In this document: positions 35,068-47,710 of the stretch, one piece after another
Layout: each line of letters starts with the position of its first letter
Numbering within the stretch: the first letter of the stretch is position 1
Origin: Mycobacterium sp. 852002-51961_SCH5331710
Lineage (GTDB): Bacteria; Actinomycetota; Actinomycetes; Mycobacteriales; Mycobacteriaceae
Direction of reading: 5' to 3'
Assembly (NCBI RefSeq): GCF_001665535.1
Contig: NZ_LZSQ01000015.1
Location: 1-64,000, forward strand
DNA length: 64,000 nucleotides
Notes under the pieces: generated by a model
What the model was told of the DNA's origin: nothing
Database searches by the model: none
Seen by the model: only the letters and a program-made list of their open reading frames with translations
Translations under genes and position numbers: made by a program

Positions 35068-35616
35068 TCAGGCCTGTTTGACGGCCTCGATCTCGAGGGT
35101 GACGGTGACCTTGTCGCCGACGACCGTGCCGCCGGTCTCGAGCGGCATGTCGATGTCGATGCCGAAGTCCTTGCGGTTCAACACGACCGAGGCCTCGAAG
35201 CCGGCGACCTCACCGTGGCCCATGCCGGGGTTGACGCCGTGGAACTCGACCTGCAGTGTGGTCGGCTTGGTGACGCCCTTGAGCGTGAAGTCGCCGTCGA
35301 CGAGGTAGGTGTCGCCGTCGGACCGGACCCCGGTCGAGGTGAAGGTGGCGGTCGGATGCGCTGCGGTGTCGAAGAAGTCGGCCGACTTGAGGTGGCCGTC
35401 GCGCTGCTCGTTGCGGGTGTTGACGGAGTCGACCGCGATCTGGGCGGTGACGGACGGGGTGCCGTCCTCGGCGACGGTGATCGCGCCGTCGAAGGTGTCG
35501 AACGTTCCTCGCACCTTGCTCACCATGAGGTGGCGTACGGAGAACCCGACGGTCGAGTGAACGGGGTCGATGGTCCAGGTACCTGCGGTCAGGCCGGTGT
35601 CGACTGCTGTGGTCAT
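35068..35616 (-). CDS. YceI-family lipid-binding protein
   Basis: From ATG 35616 (AGGAG ribosome-binding site) the protein has 182 residues of the YceI lipocalin-like fold: WTIDPVHSTVGFSVRHLMVSK in two parts, SADFFDTAAHPTATF, and GDFTLKGVTKPTTL. The family binds isoprenoid or fatty-acid-type lipids. There is no signal peptide, so it is cytoplasmic. A 14-bp palindrome lies 67 bases upstream and is likely the operator of a TetR- or MarR-type regulator. Confidence 0.88.
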   Translation of the reverse strand: MTTAVDTGLTAGTWTIDPVHSTVGFSVRHLMVSKVRGTFDTFDGAITVAEDGTPSVTAQIAVDSVNTRNEQRDGHLKSADFFDTAAHPTATFTSTGVRSDGDTYLVDGDFTLKGVTKPTTLQVEFHGVNPGMGHGEVAGFEASVVLNRKDFGIDIDMPLETGGTVVGDKVTVTLEIEAVKQA

Positions 35617-35682
35617 GGTTGCTTGCTCCTTCGTGGTCGTCTGCTTGGGCTCCGGCCGACGACCGTCACCCATTTCGCTAAA

Positions 35683-35696
35683 CGGACCATGGTCCG
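35683..35696. promoter_or_regulatory. 14-bp palindrome upstream of the YceI gene
   Basis: CGGACCATGGTCCG is a perfect palindrome. It lies in the presumed promoter region, followed on the minus strand by TTTAGC about 67 bases before the ATG. The type resembles TetR-family operators. No regulator gene is adjacent. Confidence 0.45.
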
Positions 35697-35717
35697 ATTT
35701 TGTTCCACAAGGGTGCG

Positions 35718-35777
35718 GCGAGCGTGCATGAAGTGCTGGAAAACCGCGGCGTGTCGTGTGCAAACACGCACGCTCGC
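35718..35777. repeat. 60-nt inverted-repeat element, family C (copy 2)
   Basis: GCGAGCGTGC (35718-35727) and GCACGCTCGC (35768-35777) enclose GCGGCGTGTCGTGTGCAAAC (35746-35765). Arms, core and total span equal those of the copy at 25506-25565. It lies between the fbiC stop and the YceI promoter region and is not in a coding sequence. Confidence 0.7.
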
Positions 35778-35790
35778 GCTTTGAAGGGGC

Positions 35791-38370
35791 CTAGGCGGCG
35801 AGGGGGGTGTACGTCGTGGAGCGCTGGCGCGCCGGGCGACCGATGCCCTCGGCGATCGAGACGAGTTCCTCGACCGTCTTGTAGGACCCGAACTCGGAAC
35901 CGGCCATCCGCGAGATGGTCTCCTCCATCAGGGTGCCGCCGAGGTCGTTGGCGCCGCCGTTGAGCATCACCTGCGTGCGTTCGACCCCGAGCTTGACCCA
36001 GCTGGTCTGGATGTTGGCGATCCGGCCGTGCAGCATGATCCGCGCCAGCGCGTGTACGGCGCGGTTGTCGCGGTGCGTGGGCCCCGGACGGGCACCGCCG
36101 GCCAGGTACAGCGGCGAACTCTGATGCACGAACGGCAGCGGTACGAACTCGGTGAAACCGCCTGTGCGGTCCTGGATCTCGCGCAACACCCGCAGATGGC
36201 CGACCCAGTGCCGCGGCTGGTCGACGTGGCCGTACATCATCGTCGAACTCGACCGCAGCCCGACCTCGTGGGCGGTCGTCACGACCTCGATCCACATCGA
36301 CGTCGGCAGCTTGCCCTTGGTCAGGACCCACCGGACCTCATCGTCGAGGATCTCGGCGGCCGTGCCCGGAATGCTGCCCAGACCGGCCTCGCGCAGCGAC
36401 GTCAACCACTCGCGGATCGACAGCCCGCTGCGGGTGACGCCGTTGGCGATCTCCATCGGGGAGAACGCATGTACGTGCATCGACGGCACCCGCTTCTTCA
36501 CCGCCCGCACCAGGTCGGCGTAGCCGGTGACCGGAAGCTCGGGGTCGATACCGCCCTGCATGCACACCTCGGTCGCGCCGGCGACGTGCGCCTCCCACGC
36601 CCGGTCGGCGACCTCGTCGACCGACAGCGAGTACGCGTCGGCGTCGCCCTTGCGCTGTGCGAACGCGCAGAACCGGCAACCGGTGTAGCAGATGTTGGTG
36701 AAGTTGATGTTGCGGTTGACGACGAACGTCACGTCGTCGCCGACGGTGTCGCGCCGCAGCGAATCGGCAAGCGCGGCAACGGCATCCAAGGCGGTACCGT
36801 CGGCGCACGCCAAGGCCAGGTACTCATCGTCGGACAGCCCGGCCGGGTCGCGCTCGGCGGCGCGCAGTGCCGCGAGCACGTCGGTGTCGATGCGTTCGGG
36901 CGCCCGGGCGGCGAGCTCGGAGATCTTCTCGCGGATCGACTCCCAGTCGCCGAACGCGCTGTCGAGGTCGCTGCGCGTCTCGGTGAGCCGGCCCGCCTCA
37001 TCGATCGCGGAGTGAAGATCGGTGCGGCCCAACGACTCCGACGCCTCGTCGGGCTCCTGCCACGGCCGGCCGGCCGGATTGACGTCGAGCGCGAACCCGG
37101 TGTCGGGGTCGGCCAGCGCGTCGACGTGCCCGCGCACCCGCGGGTCGATCCACGCCGCGCCCGCCTGCACGTACTGCGGCTGCGCGGTGAGCCGCTGCAC
37201 CAGGTCGTAACCGGCGTCGGCGGTCACAGCGGCCAACTCGTCGAGCGCGGGCCACGGCCGCTCGGGGTTGACGTGGTCGGGGGTCAGCGGCGACACGCCG
37301 CCCCAGTCGTCGACCCCCGCGCCGACCAGGGCCAGGCACTCGTTGCGCGACACCAGGTTCGGCGGTGCCTGGATCCGCATCTTGGGCCCCATCACCAGGC
37401 GGGTGACCGCGATCGTCGCCAGGAAATCCTCGAAGTCGGCGTCGGGTGAGGAGGCCATCGCGGTGTGGTCTTTCGCGCGGAAGTTCTGCACGATCACTTC
37501 CTGAACGTGCCCGAACTCCTTGTGTGACCGGCGGATCGCGTGGATGGTCTCGGCGCGCTCGTGCAGCGTCTCGCCGATGCCCACCAGCAGGCCCGTGGTG
37601 AACGGGATCGACAGCCGACCCGCGTCGGCCAACGTGCGCAACCGGACCTCGGGGTCCTTGTCCGGACTGCCGTGATGCGCCAGGCCTTTCGTCTCGAACA
37701 GCCGGCGCGACGTCGTCTCCAGCATCATGCCCATCGACGGAGCGACGGGCTTGAGCCGGGACAGCTCCGACCAGCTCATGACGCCGGGATTCAGGTGCGG
37801 CAGCAGCCCGGTCTCCTCGAGCACACGAATCGCCATCGCGCGCACATAGTCCAGCGTCGAGTCATAGCCGCGCTCGTCGAGCCACTGACGGGCCTCGTCC
37901 CACCGCGCCTCGGGGCGGTCGCCGAGCGTGAACAACGCTTCCTTACAACCCAATTCCGCACCGCGGCGCGCGACGTCGAGGATCTCGTCGGGCTCCATGT
38001 ACATGCCCATGCCCTGGGCGCGCAGCCGGCCGGGAACCGTGACGAACGTGCAGTAGCGGCAGGTGTCGCGGCAGAGGTGGGTGACGGGGATGAACACCTT
38101 GCGCGAGTAGCTGACCGGCAGGCGTCCCGACGGCCCGCGCCGCCCTGCCGCTTCGAGCCCGGCATCGCGCACCCGCGCGGCGCTGGCACAGAGGTCGGCG
38201 AGGTCTTCGCCGCGGGCGGTCATCGCGATCGCGGCCTCGTCCACGTTGAGCGCCACTCCGTCGCGTGCGCGGCGCAGCACCCGCCGCAGAGCCGCAGGAC
38301 TGGGCTGGTCGGGTCTCGGTGGTATCACCGGGCTGGGCAGATCGGCGCCGTACTGGGGGTTCAGAGCCAC
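35791..38370 (-). CDS. fbiC: FO synthase, bifunctional radical SAM enzyme of F420 biosynthesis
   Basis: FbiC joins 5-amino-6-ribitylaminouracil and tyrosine to make the deazaflavin FO. Two radical SAM domains (CofG-like then CofH-like) are visible through their clusters: [10 protein letters not shown] in the first and [11 protein letters not shown] in the second. Other signatures are [36 protein letters not shown] and [15 protein letters not shown] 38370 gives 859 residues, close to the 856 of M. tuberculosis FbiC (Rv1173); GTG 38388 and ATG 38427 are possible. The 211-base gap upstream holds its promoter region and no other gene. Confidence 0.93.
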   Translation of the reverse strand: MALNPQYGADLPSPVIPPRPDQPSPAALRRVLRRARDGVALNVDEAAIAMTARGEDLADLCASAARVRDAGLEAAGRRGPSGRLPVSYSRKVFIPVTHLCRDTCRYCTFVTVPGRLRAQGMGMYMEPDEILDVARRGAELGCKEALFTLGDRPEARWDEARQWLDERGYDSTLDYVRAMAIRVLEETGLLPHLNPGVMSWSELSRLKPVAPSMGMMLETTSRRLFETKGLAHHGSPDKDPEVRLRTLADAGRLSIPFTTGLLVGIGETLHERAETIHAIRRSHKEFGHVQEVIVQNFRAKDHTAMASSPDADFEDFLATIAVTRLVMGPKMRIQAPPNLVSRNECLALVGAGVDDWGGVSPLTPDHVNPERPWPALDELAAVTADAGYDLVQRLTAQPQYVQAGAAWIDPRVRGHVDALADPDTGFALDVNPAGRPWQEPDEASESLGRTDLHSAIDEAGRLTETRSDLDSAFGDWESIREKISELAARAPERIDTDVLAALRAAERDPAGLSDDEYLALACADGTALDAVAALADSLRRDTVGDDVTFVVNRNINFTNICYTGCRFCAFAQRKGDADAYSLSVDEVADRAWEAHVAGATEVCMQGGIDPELPVTGYADLVRAVKKRVPSMHVHAFSPMEIANGVTRSGLSIREWLTSLREAGLGSIPGTAAEILDDEVRWVLTKGKLPTSMWIEVVTTAHEVGLRSSSTMMYGHVDQPRHWVGHLRVLREIQDRTGGFTEFVPLPFVHQSSPLYLAGGARPGPTHRDNRAVHALARIMLHGRIANIQTSWVKLGVERTQVMLNGGANDLGGTLMEETISRMAGSEFGSYKTVEELVSIAEGIGRPARQRSTTYTPLAA

Positions 38371-38581
38371 TCCCGTATAACCCCGCACTCGTTGAGGATC
38401 ATCCGCGCGTCTCACTTCCTGAAACATCGGCGCCTGACATACGGGCAACAGTAGTCGGCACGGTGGTATCGGCGGGACGCTGCCGTCGCCTCGGCAAACG
38501 GCAGCAAACTCGCGTCGCCGTTTGGTCACGCATGAGCAAATGTCGGCGTAGCTTGCTGTAGGTCGGGGTCTGGAGGACTGA

Positions 38582-39790
38582 ATGATGCGCTCTGCCCACT
38601 CCATGTTGACGATGGCCGTGGTCACCTTGGCGGTGAGCGCTGTCGTGATCGCCCCCGTACGCCCCGCTCCGCCGCCCGAACCGACTGCCACCGTCCGACT
38701 GGTGGCAGCCGCGCAAACGACGCCACTGGCGGTGCGAACCGGGCCCTCAGTCCCCGCTCTCGAGCTGCCCGAGTTGCTGATCTGGTGGTTGGAACGAATA
38801 GTTGTGCCGCCGAGCGCCGGCGCTTCCTTCCCGACACCCGCCTTCCCGAACGTCGTCGGCGGCAATTCGATCGACAGCGCGATCAAGAACGTCTACAACG
38901 CGATCGAACCGTGGGTGGAATGGGGCTTCGACGTGGCCGCATACGCGGTCGGTTGGATCCCCTACGTCGGCTGGCTCGCCCCGCAGATCGAGATCTTCTA
39001 CAACTTCGGCGAACGCATCGTACGAAGCATCACGTTCAACATCGCCGACTGGCTCGGCGGCAACATCAGCTTCTGGGACGGGCTGGTCCGCGTCGCCGTC
39101 GACACCATCAATTCGTTCATCTTCCTCGCCAACGACCAGCTCGCCTTCTGGCTCCCGCCACTCCCGCCGATACCGCCCATCGGCCCGTTCGCGGCCGAGG
39201 CCGCCGAAGCCGGGATACAGCTTTCCGCGCTGGACGAATCGACCCTGCACGCGAAAACAGAGGGGCACCTGGACGACGGCGCCACGGACGTCGACGAGAC
39301 GCTCACCCAGCGGCAGGGCATCGCCCAACAGGGCGTCAGCGAATTCGAGGGCGAGGTCGTCGGCGAACTCTCCGACATCGACGGGGCGCAGACCGAACGG
39401 GTGCCGGGGAACGAGAAGCTCAAGGCCGAGCCGAACGCCGACGGACCCACCGAGGTTGCCGAAGTGGAACTCGACCTCGATGGTGAGAAGGAGTTGACGA
39501 CCGCAACCACGACGGACACCACGGTCACCGTGACAACGGGCGCAGCAACCGTTCAGGCGCAAGGCGAGGTCCGCGCGTCGGCGATCGCCACACCGACCGG
39601 CCCGTCGAATGAACAGAAGACCGACGGGTCGCTTGCCCCGGATCCGAAAACTGAGTTCGAGGAGCTGTCGCCTCAGGCGCCATCCACACAGGCGCCGTCC
39701 TCGAATGACGCAGGTGGCGATCCGAACCCGCAAGCCGATTCGAACCAAGACCCGGCCGACGCGACCGGGTCCACGGCCGGCACGACGTAG
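38582..39790 (+). CDS. Secreted mycobacterial protein with acidic, Thr-rich tail
   Basis: A GGAGG ribosome-binding site precedes ATG 38582. The 402-residue protein has a signal-like N-terminus ([20 protein letters not shown]) and a hydrophobic central region ([39 protein letters not shown], about residues 100-145) of a type often found in mycobacterial PE/PPE-related and secreted proteins. The second half is disordered, rich in Glu, Asp and Thr. I do not recognise a function. In M. tuberculosis this locus holds PE12, so it may be a replacement. Confidence 0.65.
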   Translation: MMRSAHSMLTMAVVTLAVSAVVIAPVRPAPPPEPTATVRLVAAAQTTPLAVRTGPSVPALELPELLIWWLERIVVPPSAGASFPTPAFPNVVGGNSIDSAIKNVYNAIEPWVEWGFDVAAYAVGWIPYVGWLAPQIEIFYNFGERIVRSITFNIADWLGGNISFWDGLVRVAVDTINSFIFLANDQLAFWLPPLPPIPPIGPFAAEAAEAGIQLSALDESTLHAKTEGHLDDGATDVDETLTQRQGIAQQGVSEFEGEVVGELSDIDGAQTERVPGNEKLKAEPNADGPTEVAEVELDLDGEKELTTATTTDTTVTVTTGAATVQAQGEVRASAIATPTGPSNEQKTDGSLAPDPKTEFEELSPQAPSTQAPSSNDAGGDPNPQADSNQDPADATGSTAGTT

Positions 39791-39791
39791 G

Positions 39792-40223
39792 TCAGATCTT
39801 CCTGACGGCCGCCCGCAGGACCGCGGCGGGCGGCAGCGTGCCGAGCACGATGAGCAGCAAGGCCGCGTACTCCATGATGCCGACGCCGCCGAAGATGATG
39901 TCGTCGCCCGGCCCGCCCAACGTCATCAACAGCACCGTGAGCAGCCAGGTCCACAGCGGAAGGGCCGCGATTCGCGGCGACGACGTCCAGTGCAGCGCGG
40001 CCCATACGAGAGCGGCGTTGACCAGGCCGGCGATCAGCGCGCTGATCGGAAAGGGGGTCGACCCGAGGCGGAGCGGAAGGAAAAAGGCCGCGGCGATGGC
40101 GCACAGCACCCCGTCGATGGCCAGCAGGGTAAGGACCGCCACGCGTCGAGGCTCGGCGGCCGAAGGCAGCGAGCTCAGGTCGGGATGCTGTCCAGCATTC
40201 CGGTCAGCGAGCCGAGCACCCAC
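39792..40223 (-). CDS. Four-helix membrane protein (Rv1171-like)
   Basis: The 143-residue protein starts at GTG 40223 and has four predicted membrane helices (about 29-50, 58-78, 86-103, 113-133), including PFPISALIAGLVNAALVWAAL in part. It matches the small membrane protein beside mshB in M. tuberculosis (Rv1171). The first 16 codons overlap a short upstream ORF, so its start may be coupled to it. Function unknown. Confidence 0.78.
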   Translation of the reverse strand: MGARLADRNAGQHPDLSSLPSAAEPRRVAVLTLLAIDGVLCAIAAAFFLPLRLGSTPFPISALIAGLVNAALVWAALHWTSSPRIAALPLWTWLLTVLLMTLGGPGDDIIFGGVGIMEYAALLLIVLGTLPPAAVLRAAVRKI

Positions 40224-40282
40224 TGAAAACTGTCGAAGCGGTCCTGCCAGTGCTGCAGGTTGGGATCGAGATCCGGATCCAT
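40175..40282 (-). CDS. Possible 35-residue small protein between mshB and the membrane gene
   Basis: From ATG 40282 a strong GAAGGGA sequence lies 6 bases upstream. The peptide starts MDPDLDPNLQHWQDRFDSFQ and ends SLTGMLDSIPT; it is acidic and amphipathic with two tryptophans. It overlaps the membrane gene start by 49 bases and would couple translation from mshB to it. A longer form from ATG 40297 is possible. Coding is suggested by the ribosome-binding site and spacing, but not proven. Confidence 0.5.
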   Translation of the reverse strand: MDPDLDPNLQHWQDRFDSFQWVLGSLTGMLDSIPT

Positions 40283-40338
40283 GTGCAGTCCCTTCATCGC
40301 GCCGCCGACTGACGGGGAGCTTACTCCTTGCCGCGGCG

Positions 40339-41232
40339 CTATCGAAGGTCCAGCCCGGCGAGTAGGTCCGTCTCCCAGCCTCGACCGTCGCGCTCGCCGG
40401 CCGTACCCGCGACGAGGATGTAGTGCTCGACCGCGCTCAGCGGCAGCGCGATGTTGTTGGACAGCGCGAACGCGCGGTCGTTCGGCGCGACGGTGACCTG
40501 CGTGGCGTGCGCCCGCATCGCCGCCACCTTCGCGCGATGCTGTCCGGGATCGTCGATCACCGCGTCGATCTCGTCGTCCGGATAGCCGAACGACAGCTCG
40601 TCGCCGCTCACCCGCGTCCACTCGGCGGGCGCGTCGAGGTCGGCGAGCGCCTCGCCGATCGCGGCCTTCGACGTCACCGTCCAGTACACCTTCGGCACGA
40701 CCCAAGGCTCGCCAGGGAACTGCGACCCCGCGGCGGCCGTCACGGCCGACATCGTCACCTCGTGGGTGTGGATGTGGTCGGGATGTCCGTAGCCGCCCTG
40801 CGGGTCGTAGGTGACGACGACGTGCGGACGCAGTTCGCGAATGACCGCGACCAGTGCGCCGACCGACTCGTCCGGATCGGCGTCGACGAACCGCTGGTGG
40901 TGGCGGCGCGGTGTGCCCGCCATTCCGGAGTCGCGCCAGCGCCCAGCCCCTCCGAGATACTCCGGCTCGGCGATGCCCAGCGCGTTCAGCGCCGCGGTCA
41001 GCTCGCCGATGCGATACCCGCCGAGCTGGTCGGCCTCGTCGACGGCCAGGCGCGCCCACCGCTCGCCGATCACCTCGCCCTCTTCCCCGAGCGTGCACGT
41101 GACGACGCGTACCTGCGCACCGCGCGCGACGTAGTGGGCGATCGTGGCTCCGGTCGTGAGGGTCTCGTCGTCGGGATGGGCGTGCACGAACAGCAGACGA
41201 CCGCCGCTGGGTTCCGTCGTGTTGGGGTCCAT
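40339..41232 (-). CDS. mshB: GlcNAc-inositol deacetylase of mycothiol synthesis
   Basis: MshB removes acetate from GlcNAc-myo-inositol, the second main step to mycothiol. From ATG 41232 the protein has 297 residues; ATG 41265 is possible. The zinc motif [11 protein letters not shown] lies near residues 18-28 and the other histidine in [32 protein letters not shown] is the substrate-region loop. It corresponds to M. tuberculosis Rv1170. It is divergent from the CLC channel gene, with a 40-base gap. Confidence 0.93.
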   Translation of the reverse strand: MDPNTTEPSGGRLLFVHAHPDDETLTTGATIAHYVARGAQVRVVTCTLGEEGEVIGERWARLAVDEADQLGGYRIGELTAALNALGIAEPEYLGGAGRWRDSGMAGTPRRHHQRFVDADPDESVGALVAVIRELRPHVVVTYDPQGGYGHPDHIHTHEVTMSAVTAAAGSQFPGEPWVVPKVYWTVTSKAAIGEALADLDAPAEWTRVSGDELSFGYPDDEIDAVIDDPGQHRAKVAAMRAHATQVTVAPNDRAFALSNNIALPLSAVEHYILVAGTAGERDGRGWETDLLAGLDLR

Positions 41233-41272
41233 TCGCACCAGCTTGCCCTGCCCGCTGGCATACATTCACGAG

Positions 41273-42535
41273 GTGTCCCGGCGCACCGTCGAATTCGGTT
41301 GCGCGATCGTCATCATCGGCCTGCTCGCAGGCGTCGCGGGCGCGGCGACGACGCTGCTGCTGCACGGCGTCGAACACCTCACGTACCACTACTCGTTCGG
41401 CAGCCTGCTGACCGGCGTCGGCGGGAGCAGTCCGATCCGACGCGCCGTCGGCCCGATGATCGGCGGCGCGCTGGCGGGCTGCGGGTGGTGGCTGCTGCGC
41501 AGACGCACCGAGATCCCGTCGCTGTCGGCGGCGATCGCCTCACCCCACCCCTTGCCCCGCACTCCGTTGTGCGTCGACGCCGCACTGCAGGTGCTTCTGG
41601 TCGGCTCGGGCGCGTCGCTGGGCCGTGAGGGCGCGCCTCGCCAGATCGCCGCCGCCCTCGGCGATCTGGGCACGACGCAGCTCACGCTGACGTCCCGCGA
41701 CCGGGAGATCCTGCTCGCCTGCGCGGCGGGCGCCGGCCTGGGCGCGGTCTACAGCGTGCCGTTGGGCGGCGCCCTGTTCACCGCAAGCATCCTGCTCAAG
41801 ACGTGGCATCCGCGCGCCGTCGGCGCGGCGCTGATCACGTCGAGCCTCGCCGTCGCCGTCGCGGCCCCGGTCACGCATCTCGAACATCCGCTGACGTGGC
41901 CGGATTTCGAGCTGTCGCCGCTGTTCGCGTTGCTGGCCGTGACGATTTCACCGCTCGCTGCCGTCATCGGCCTCGGGTTCGACCGGGTCATGTCCGCTGC
42001 GCGCCCGCGGGTGCAGATCCGGTCGTGGGTGCTGGTTCTGACGGTCGCCGCGGCCGGATTGGCCACCGGTGTGTGCTCGATCTGGTGGCCCGAGTTGCCC
42101 GGCAACGGCAGAAGCATCTTGACGGTCAGCGTGAACAGCGGCCTCACCCTCGGCGGGGCGGCCATGCTCTTGCTGCTGAAACCGCTTCTCACCGCGGTGT
42201 TTCTGCGCGCCGGCGCCGTCGGCGGTCTGATCACGCCGGCGCTGGCGACGGGTGCGGCCGCAGGATCGCTCGTCGCGCTCGCCCTGAATGAGTGGGCCGA
42301 TACCAACCTGCACGGCTCGGCGTTGTCGCTGACGTGTGCAGCCGGCGTGCTGGCGATCACCCAGCGGTCACCGGCGTTCGCGGCGCTCTTCGTCTGGGAA
42401 CTCGCGCATCCGCCCTACTGGCTTCTGGCGGTGTTCGCGATCGCGGCGTTCGCGGCGCACGGACTCACTGCTTGGTCTTCACCCAGTCACCGGCATCGCC
42501 GACGATGCCGACCGGCACGGCGCCGGACAGGCTGA
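41273..42535 (+). CDS. CLC-type chloride channel or chloride/proton antiporter
   Basis: The 420-residue protein starts at GTG 41273 and has about ten membrane helices. It has the filter motif [14 protein letters not shown] (about residues 112-125), with the gating glutamate of GREG retained; the typical GREGP is altered to GREGA. The later filter region is [18 protein letters not shown] proteins aid acid or osmotic tolerance. The last 71 bases overlap the convergent lpqW gene, and the extra basic tail ([15 protein letters not shown]) is coded there. Confidence 0.87.
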   Translation: MSRRTVEFGCAIVIIGLLAGVAGAATTLLLHGVEHLTYHYSFGSLLTGVGGSSPIRRAVGPMIGGALAGCGWWLLRRRTEIPSLSAAIASPHPLPRTPLCVDAALQVLLVGSGASLGREGAPRQIAAALGDLGTTQLTLTSRDREILLACAAGAGLGAVYSVPLGGALFTASILLKTWHPRAVGAALITSSLAVAVAAPVTHLEHPLTWPDFELSPLFALLAVTISPLAAVIGLGFDRVMSAARPRVQIRSWVLVLTVAAAGLATGVCSIWWPELPGNGRSILTVSVNSGLTLGGAAMLLLLKPLLTAVFLRAGAVGGLITPALATGAAAGSLVALALNEWADTNLHGSALSLTCAAGVLAITQRSPAFAALFVWELAHPPYWLLAVFAIAAFAAHGLTAWSSPSHRHRRRCRPARRRTG

Positions 42536-44321
42536 CGTTCTGCACGCTCGGGCCGGAGGCCACGATCGTGGTGTCCTGCAGGATCGGCAGCACGGTCGCC
42601 ATGTTCCACAGCCGCGGTTCGACGGCCGTGATGACGTCGGCGATGTCCTCTCTGCCGTCGAGCGCCGCATCGATCTTCGGCTGGATGCTGCGATCGCAGA
42701 TCCCGGTGATGTTGCTCGGCGCCTGTACGAGCTCCCCCGATTCGGGGTCGGGCCGTGGACTCGGCGTCGTCGCGGTCGGCGTGGACCGCGTCGTGGTCGG
42801 TGTCGGTGTACCGCTGGTCGTCGTGCGGGGACCGGGTTGGGCCGTCGCCACCGGCGTCGCCTCCAACGCCCGGCATCCGAACCGCGAAGCCAACGCCGTG
42901 GCCAGATCCCCGCCTGCGTGGTTCCAGCCGACCACCGCGTCGACCCGGTTGTTGGGCAGCGCATCGGCGTAGAGGGCCACCGGGTCGAGAGCCGTAACCG
43001 ATGCCGCGATGCCGACGTTGCGCAGTTGGTCGGCCGCGGTGTTCGCGACGGCCACCGATGTGGGGTCGTTGGCCGCCACGCCGATCACCAACGTCAGCGG
43101 TTCACCGTCCTTGGTGATGCGGCCGCGGTCGCCGTCCGGCGGCGGGTTGCCGGGGGTGGGTGGCGCAGTGGTCGAGACCGGTTCGAGCTCGTAACCGGCG
43201 TCGGCCAGCAGCCCGAGGGCGTCCTGCTTGGCCATCGCGGGCGGTGCCGTGGGGACGTACCCGGGGTCCGACGGTGAGCGCACCTGAGCCTGGGCCAGCG
43301 TCACCGTGTTGTCGTCGCCGGCGCCCACCGCGGCGAGCAGGTCCACGTCGAGCAGGCCCAGGATCGCCTTGCGGACCTGCGATTCCCGCAGCGCCGGCTG
43401 CTGGGCCCGCAGGCTCAACCGCATCACGCGCGGCGTGACGATCCGCGCCGTGCGCACATCGGGGATCGCGGACAGCTGGGCGAACGCGGCCGCCCCGCCG
43501 TGCACCTGGGCGACCTGGGTGTCGCCGTTGCGGATCGAGTCGGCCAGCGCCGCGGAGTCGCCGCCACGCCGGAACAGCACCTGGTCCGGCTTCGCGGGCG
43601 CGCCCCAGTACCGGTCGTTGCGGGCCAGCAGGATCTCGTCGCGCTGGGGGTCGATGTTCTCGACGCGGAACTGTCCGCCCGTCACCGGCAGTGCCCGCGC
43701 CAACCCGGCGGCGAATCCGCCCGGCACGTCCTTGACGATGTGGGCCGGCAGGATGTTGTTGAACAGCTCGCGCCACGCCGGATACGGCTGCGAGAACGTC
43801 ACGACCGCGGTCTTGCCGCCCTCGACCGACTGGACGCCGGTGATCAGGTCGTAGCCCGCCGGATCGACGACCCCGGGCTGGCTGACCATCTGCTGCCACA
43901 GATACCAGTAGTCATCGGCGGCGATGGGCGCGTTGTCGGTCCACGACGCCTCGGGGCGGATCTTGTAGGTGACGGTGAACGGGTCCTGGCTCGTCACCTC
44001 CGCCGACTCCAACAAGCTCTTGTCGAGCTCCCACCGCGACCCGGTCGGCGTCTTGGGATCGGCGATGGGCCGGAACGAACTGGGCAGCACCAGCGAACTG
44101 ATCGCCGCGTTGACCGGCGACTGGTCGGACAGCAGGTGCGGATTGAAGCCGGGACCGATCCAGTCGATCGCCATGATGATCTGCGTCGCCCTCATCGGAG
44201 GAGGCGGCGGCGACTGCAGCGTGTCGGTGCTCTGCGGCGCGGGCGGCGGGCTGACGGTGCAGGCGGCCACGAGAGTCACCATCGCGGACAAGATCGCGAT
44301 GACGCGTCGGGGGCCGGACAC
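42465..44321 (-). CDS. lpqW: Lipoprotein LpqW, solute-binding-protein fold
   Basis: From GTG 44321 this lipoprotein has 618 residues. The signal [17 protein letters not shown] ends in a lipobox. The body resembles peptide/nickel ABC substrate-binding proteins ([35 protein letters not shown]), but in mycobacteria LpqW (Rv1166) controls the branch between PIM and lipomannan/LAM synthesis. A Thr/Pro-rich insert ([19 protein letters not shown]) near residue 515 looks like a linker. The other mannoside gene pimE lies a few kb away. The 3' end overlaps the CLC gene by 71 bases. Confidence 0.88.
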   Translation of the reverse strand: MSGPRRVIAILSAMVTLVAACTVSPPPAPQSTDTLQSPPPPPMRATQIIMAIDWIGPGFNPHLLSDQSPVNAAISSLVLPSSFRPIADPKTPTGSRWELDKSLLESAEVTSQDPFTVTYKIRPEASWTDNAPIAADDYWYLWQQMVSQPGVVDPAGYDLITGVQSVEGGKTAVVTFSQPYPAWRELFNNILPAHIVKDVPGGFAAGLARALPVTGGQFRVENIDPQRDEILLARNDRYWGAPAKPDQVLFRRGGDSAALADSIRNGDTQVAQVHGGAAAFAQLSAIPDVRTARIVTPRVMRLSLRAQQPALRESQVRKAILGLLDVDLLAAVGAGDDNTVTLAQAQVRSPSDPGYVPTAPPAMAKQDALGLLADAGYELEPVSTTAPPTPGNPPPDGDRGRITKDGEPLTLVIGVAANDPTSVAVANTAADQLRNVGIAASVTALDPVALYADALPNNRVDAVVGWNHAGGDLATALASRFGCRALEATPVATAQPGPRTTTSGTPTPTTTRSTPTATTPSPRPDPESGELVQAPSNITGICDRSIQPKIDAALDGREDIADVITAVEPRLWNMATVLPILQDTTIVASGPSVQNVSLSGAVPVGIVGDAGDWVKTKQ

Positions 44322-44377
44322 GACCAACAGGGTATCGGGCAGCTTGCGTGTGTCCGGCCGATCGGCGACCCCCAAGA

Positions 44378-46267
<1,890 letters not shown>

Positions 46268-46322
46268 TTCGAGATTGTCGCAGTGCGGTCGGCCAATCAC
46301 GAAAACGAGAGATGCCCGTCAC

Positions 46323-46493
46323 TTGAAGCCCAGCAAGCTCGCCGACCTCAAGCCGAAGAAGAAGTGCTGCCGTAGCCAACCCCGCTGCAAGCGCTGCCCG
46401 GTCGTGGTTCATCAGGTGCGCAAGGCCGAACGCAACGGCATCCGCGGCAAGGATCTGGTGAAGGTTCACAAGCGCGCCCGCCGGCGGAAGTAG
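46323..46493 (+). CDS. Small basic CxxC protein with TTG start
   Basis: From TTG 46323 the 56-residue protein is rich in Lys and Arg: it begins (M)KPSKLADLKPKKKCCRSQP, has a CCRSQPRCKRCP cluster of four cysteines, and ends HKRARRRK. The cysteines suggest a zinc knuckle and the charge suggests nucleic-acid or ribosome binding. No ATG or GTG is suitably placed; a GAGAG sequence lies 10 bases upstream. It is divergent from typA, a ribosome-associated GTPase. Confidence 0.65.
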   Translation: MKPSKLADLKPKKKCCRSQPRCKRCPVVVHQVRKAERNGIRGKDLVKVHKRARRRK

Positions 46494-46502
46494 GCCCACC
46501 GG

Positions 46503-47582
46503 CTACGGGTAGGACAGCAGCACCATCACCCGGCCGTCGAGCGGCGGATCTGGGAAAGCCTCTTCGTCGAAGCCATAGTACTTCTGCTGGGTTTCGGTGA
46601 TCTCGTCGATCACGCGGCCGTGTGTGTGAATCGTGTTGTCCCGCACGCCCTTCATGACGCCGACAAAGTCGGGTACCGACAGCGACTCGGCCAGTAGCAG
46701 CGCTTCGCCACCGGCCGAAAGGTGTACGAGCACACCGGCTCCCGAGAAATTGTTGCCGCCGCGGCCGGTACCCCGCGGTGCCCAGTACACCGGATCGCCG
46801 GCGAGAGCACCGTCGACGCGCCGGTACTGCCCCACCGCATCGACGCTGTCGGCGACGGTCACTACGGGCAACTTGTCGATGGTGCGCAATTCGTCCCACC
46901 ACATGTAGGCGAGCGGGATCCCGACGATCGCATAGACCATCACGATCAGCATGAGCAGCGGCTTCCACGCCATCTCCCAGCCGAGCTTTCGATCCGAAAC
47001 CCCTTGTGCTGCCGCATGATCGCCGATCTGGCGCCGTCCGAATCGGAAGACGTACCAACTCAGCAGCCGGGCCAGCGCCATCAGCGCCAGCACGATGAGC
47101 CCGACGACACCCGCGACGCGCCAATAGAAGGTGCTGTCGCCGTGGTTGATCGTCATCAGCACCATGACGGCGGGGATGGGGGCGGTGAGCAGGAGCAACA
47201 GCGAGTACGACGGATGACTGCTCAGGTACTCGTATTCGACCCGCCACGCGCGGGTTCCGCCGACCACGGTCGCATCGCCGATGTCCGCGCGCACCATCGG
47301 TGTCCACGCTCCTTGCTTGACCCGCGGCCTGATCAGGCTGCGGAAGAAGAAGAATCCGCAGACCAGCGAGACGACCAACGCACCCCAGAACACGCCCGGC
47401 ATCGATTCACCGGTGCCCGGCACGCCGAAGGCACCGCGGATGTCGATCATCTTGGCGATGAAGAAGGTCAGCGGCAGCGCGAAGAACAACTCGGCGAGCC
47501 ACATCTGCACCAGTTGCGGGATGCGCGAACCGATCCGGTCGAAGGCGAGCACTCCTCGCCACACGAACCGCAGCACGCGCAT
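46503..47582 (-). CDS. Membrane protein of unknown function
   Basis: The protein has 359 residues from ATG 47582; a TTG at 47645 is a less likely start. Membrane helices are predicted near residues 32-52, 66-86, 127-147, 155-178 and 220-242. The C-terminal 110 residues (IDKLPVVTVADSVDAVGQYR and following) seem soluble and may face outside. No known domain is clear. In M. tuberculosis the region between typA and mutT2 holds narGHJI, absent here. Confidence 0.6.
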   Translation of the reverse strand: MRVLRFVWRGVLAFDRIGSRIPQLVQMWLAELFFALPLTFFIAKMIDIRGAFGVPGTGESMPGVFWGALVVSLVCGFFFFRSLIRPRVKQGAWTPMVRADIGDATVVGGTRAWRVEYEYLSSHPSYSLLLLLTAPIPAVMVLMTINHGDSTFYWRVAGVVGLIVLALMALARLLSWYVFRFGRRQIGDHAAAQGVSDRKLGWEMAWKPLLMLIVMVYAIVGIPLAYMWWDELRTIDKLPVVTVADSVDAVGQYRRVDGALAGDPVYWAPRGTGRGGNNFSGAGVLVHLSAGGEALLLAESLSVPDFVGVMKGVRDNTIHTHGRVIDEITETQQKYYGFDEEAFPDPPLDGRVMVLLSYP

Positions 47583-47710
47583 GAACGGCAAGACTATGTG
47601 AGCACACGCCGCCGAACGGCCGATCTTGAGAACCGTCACCGGCAAACGTTCACAGCGGGCGTGCAGGTACGCGAATTACTGTCGGAAGCGCCGAGAGAGA
47701 GGAGACTCAG

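Noticed and set aside
38371..38886. Extension of FbiC to 1031 residues
   Set aside because: The extra N-terminus overlaps the divergent gene and its promoter, and known FbiC proteins are near 856 residues.
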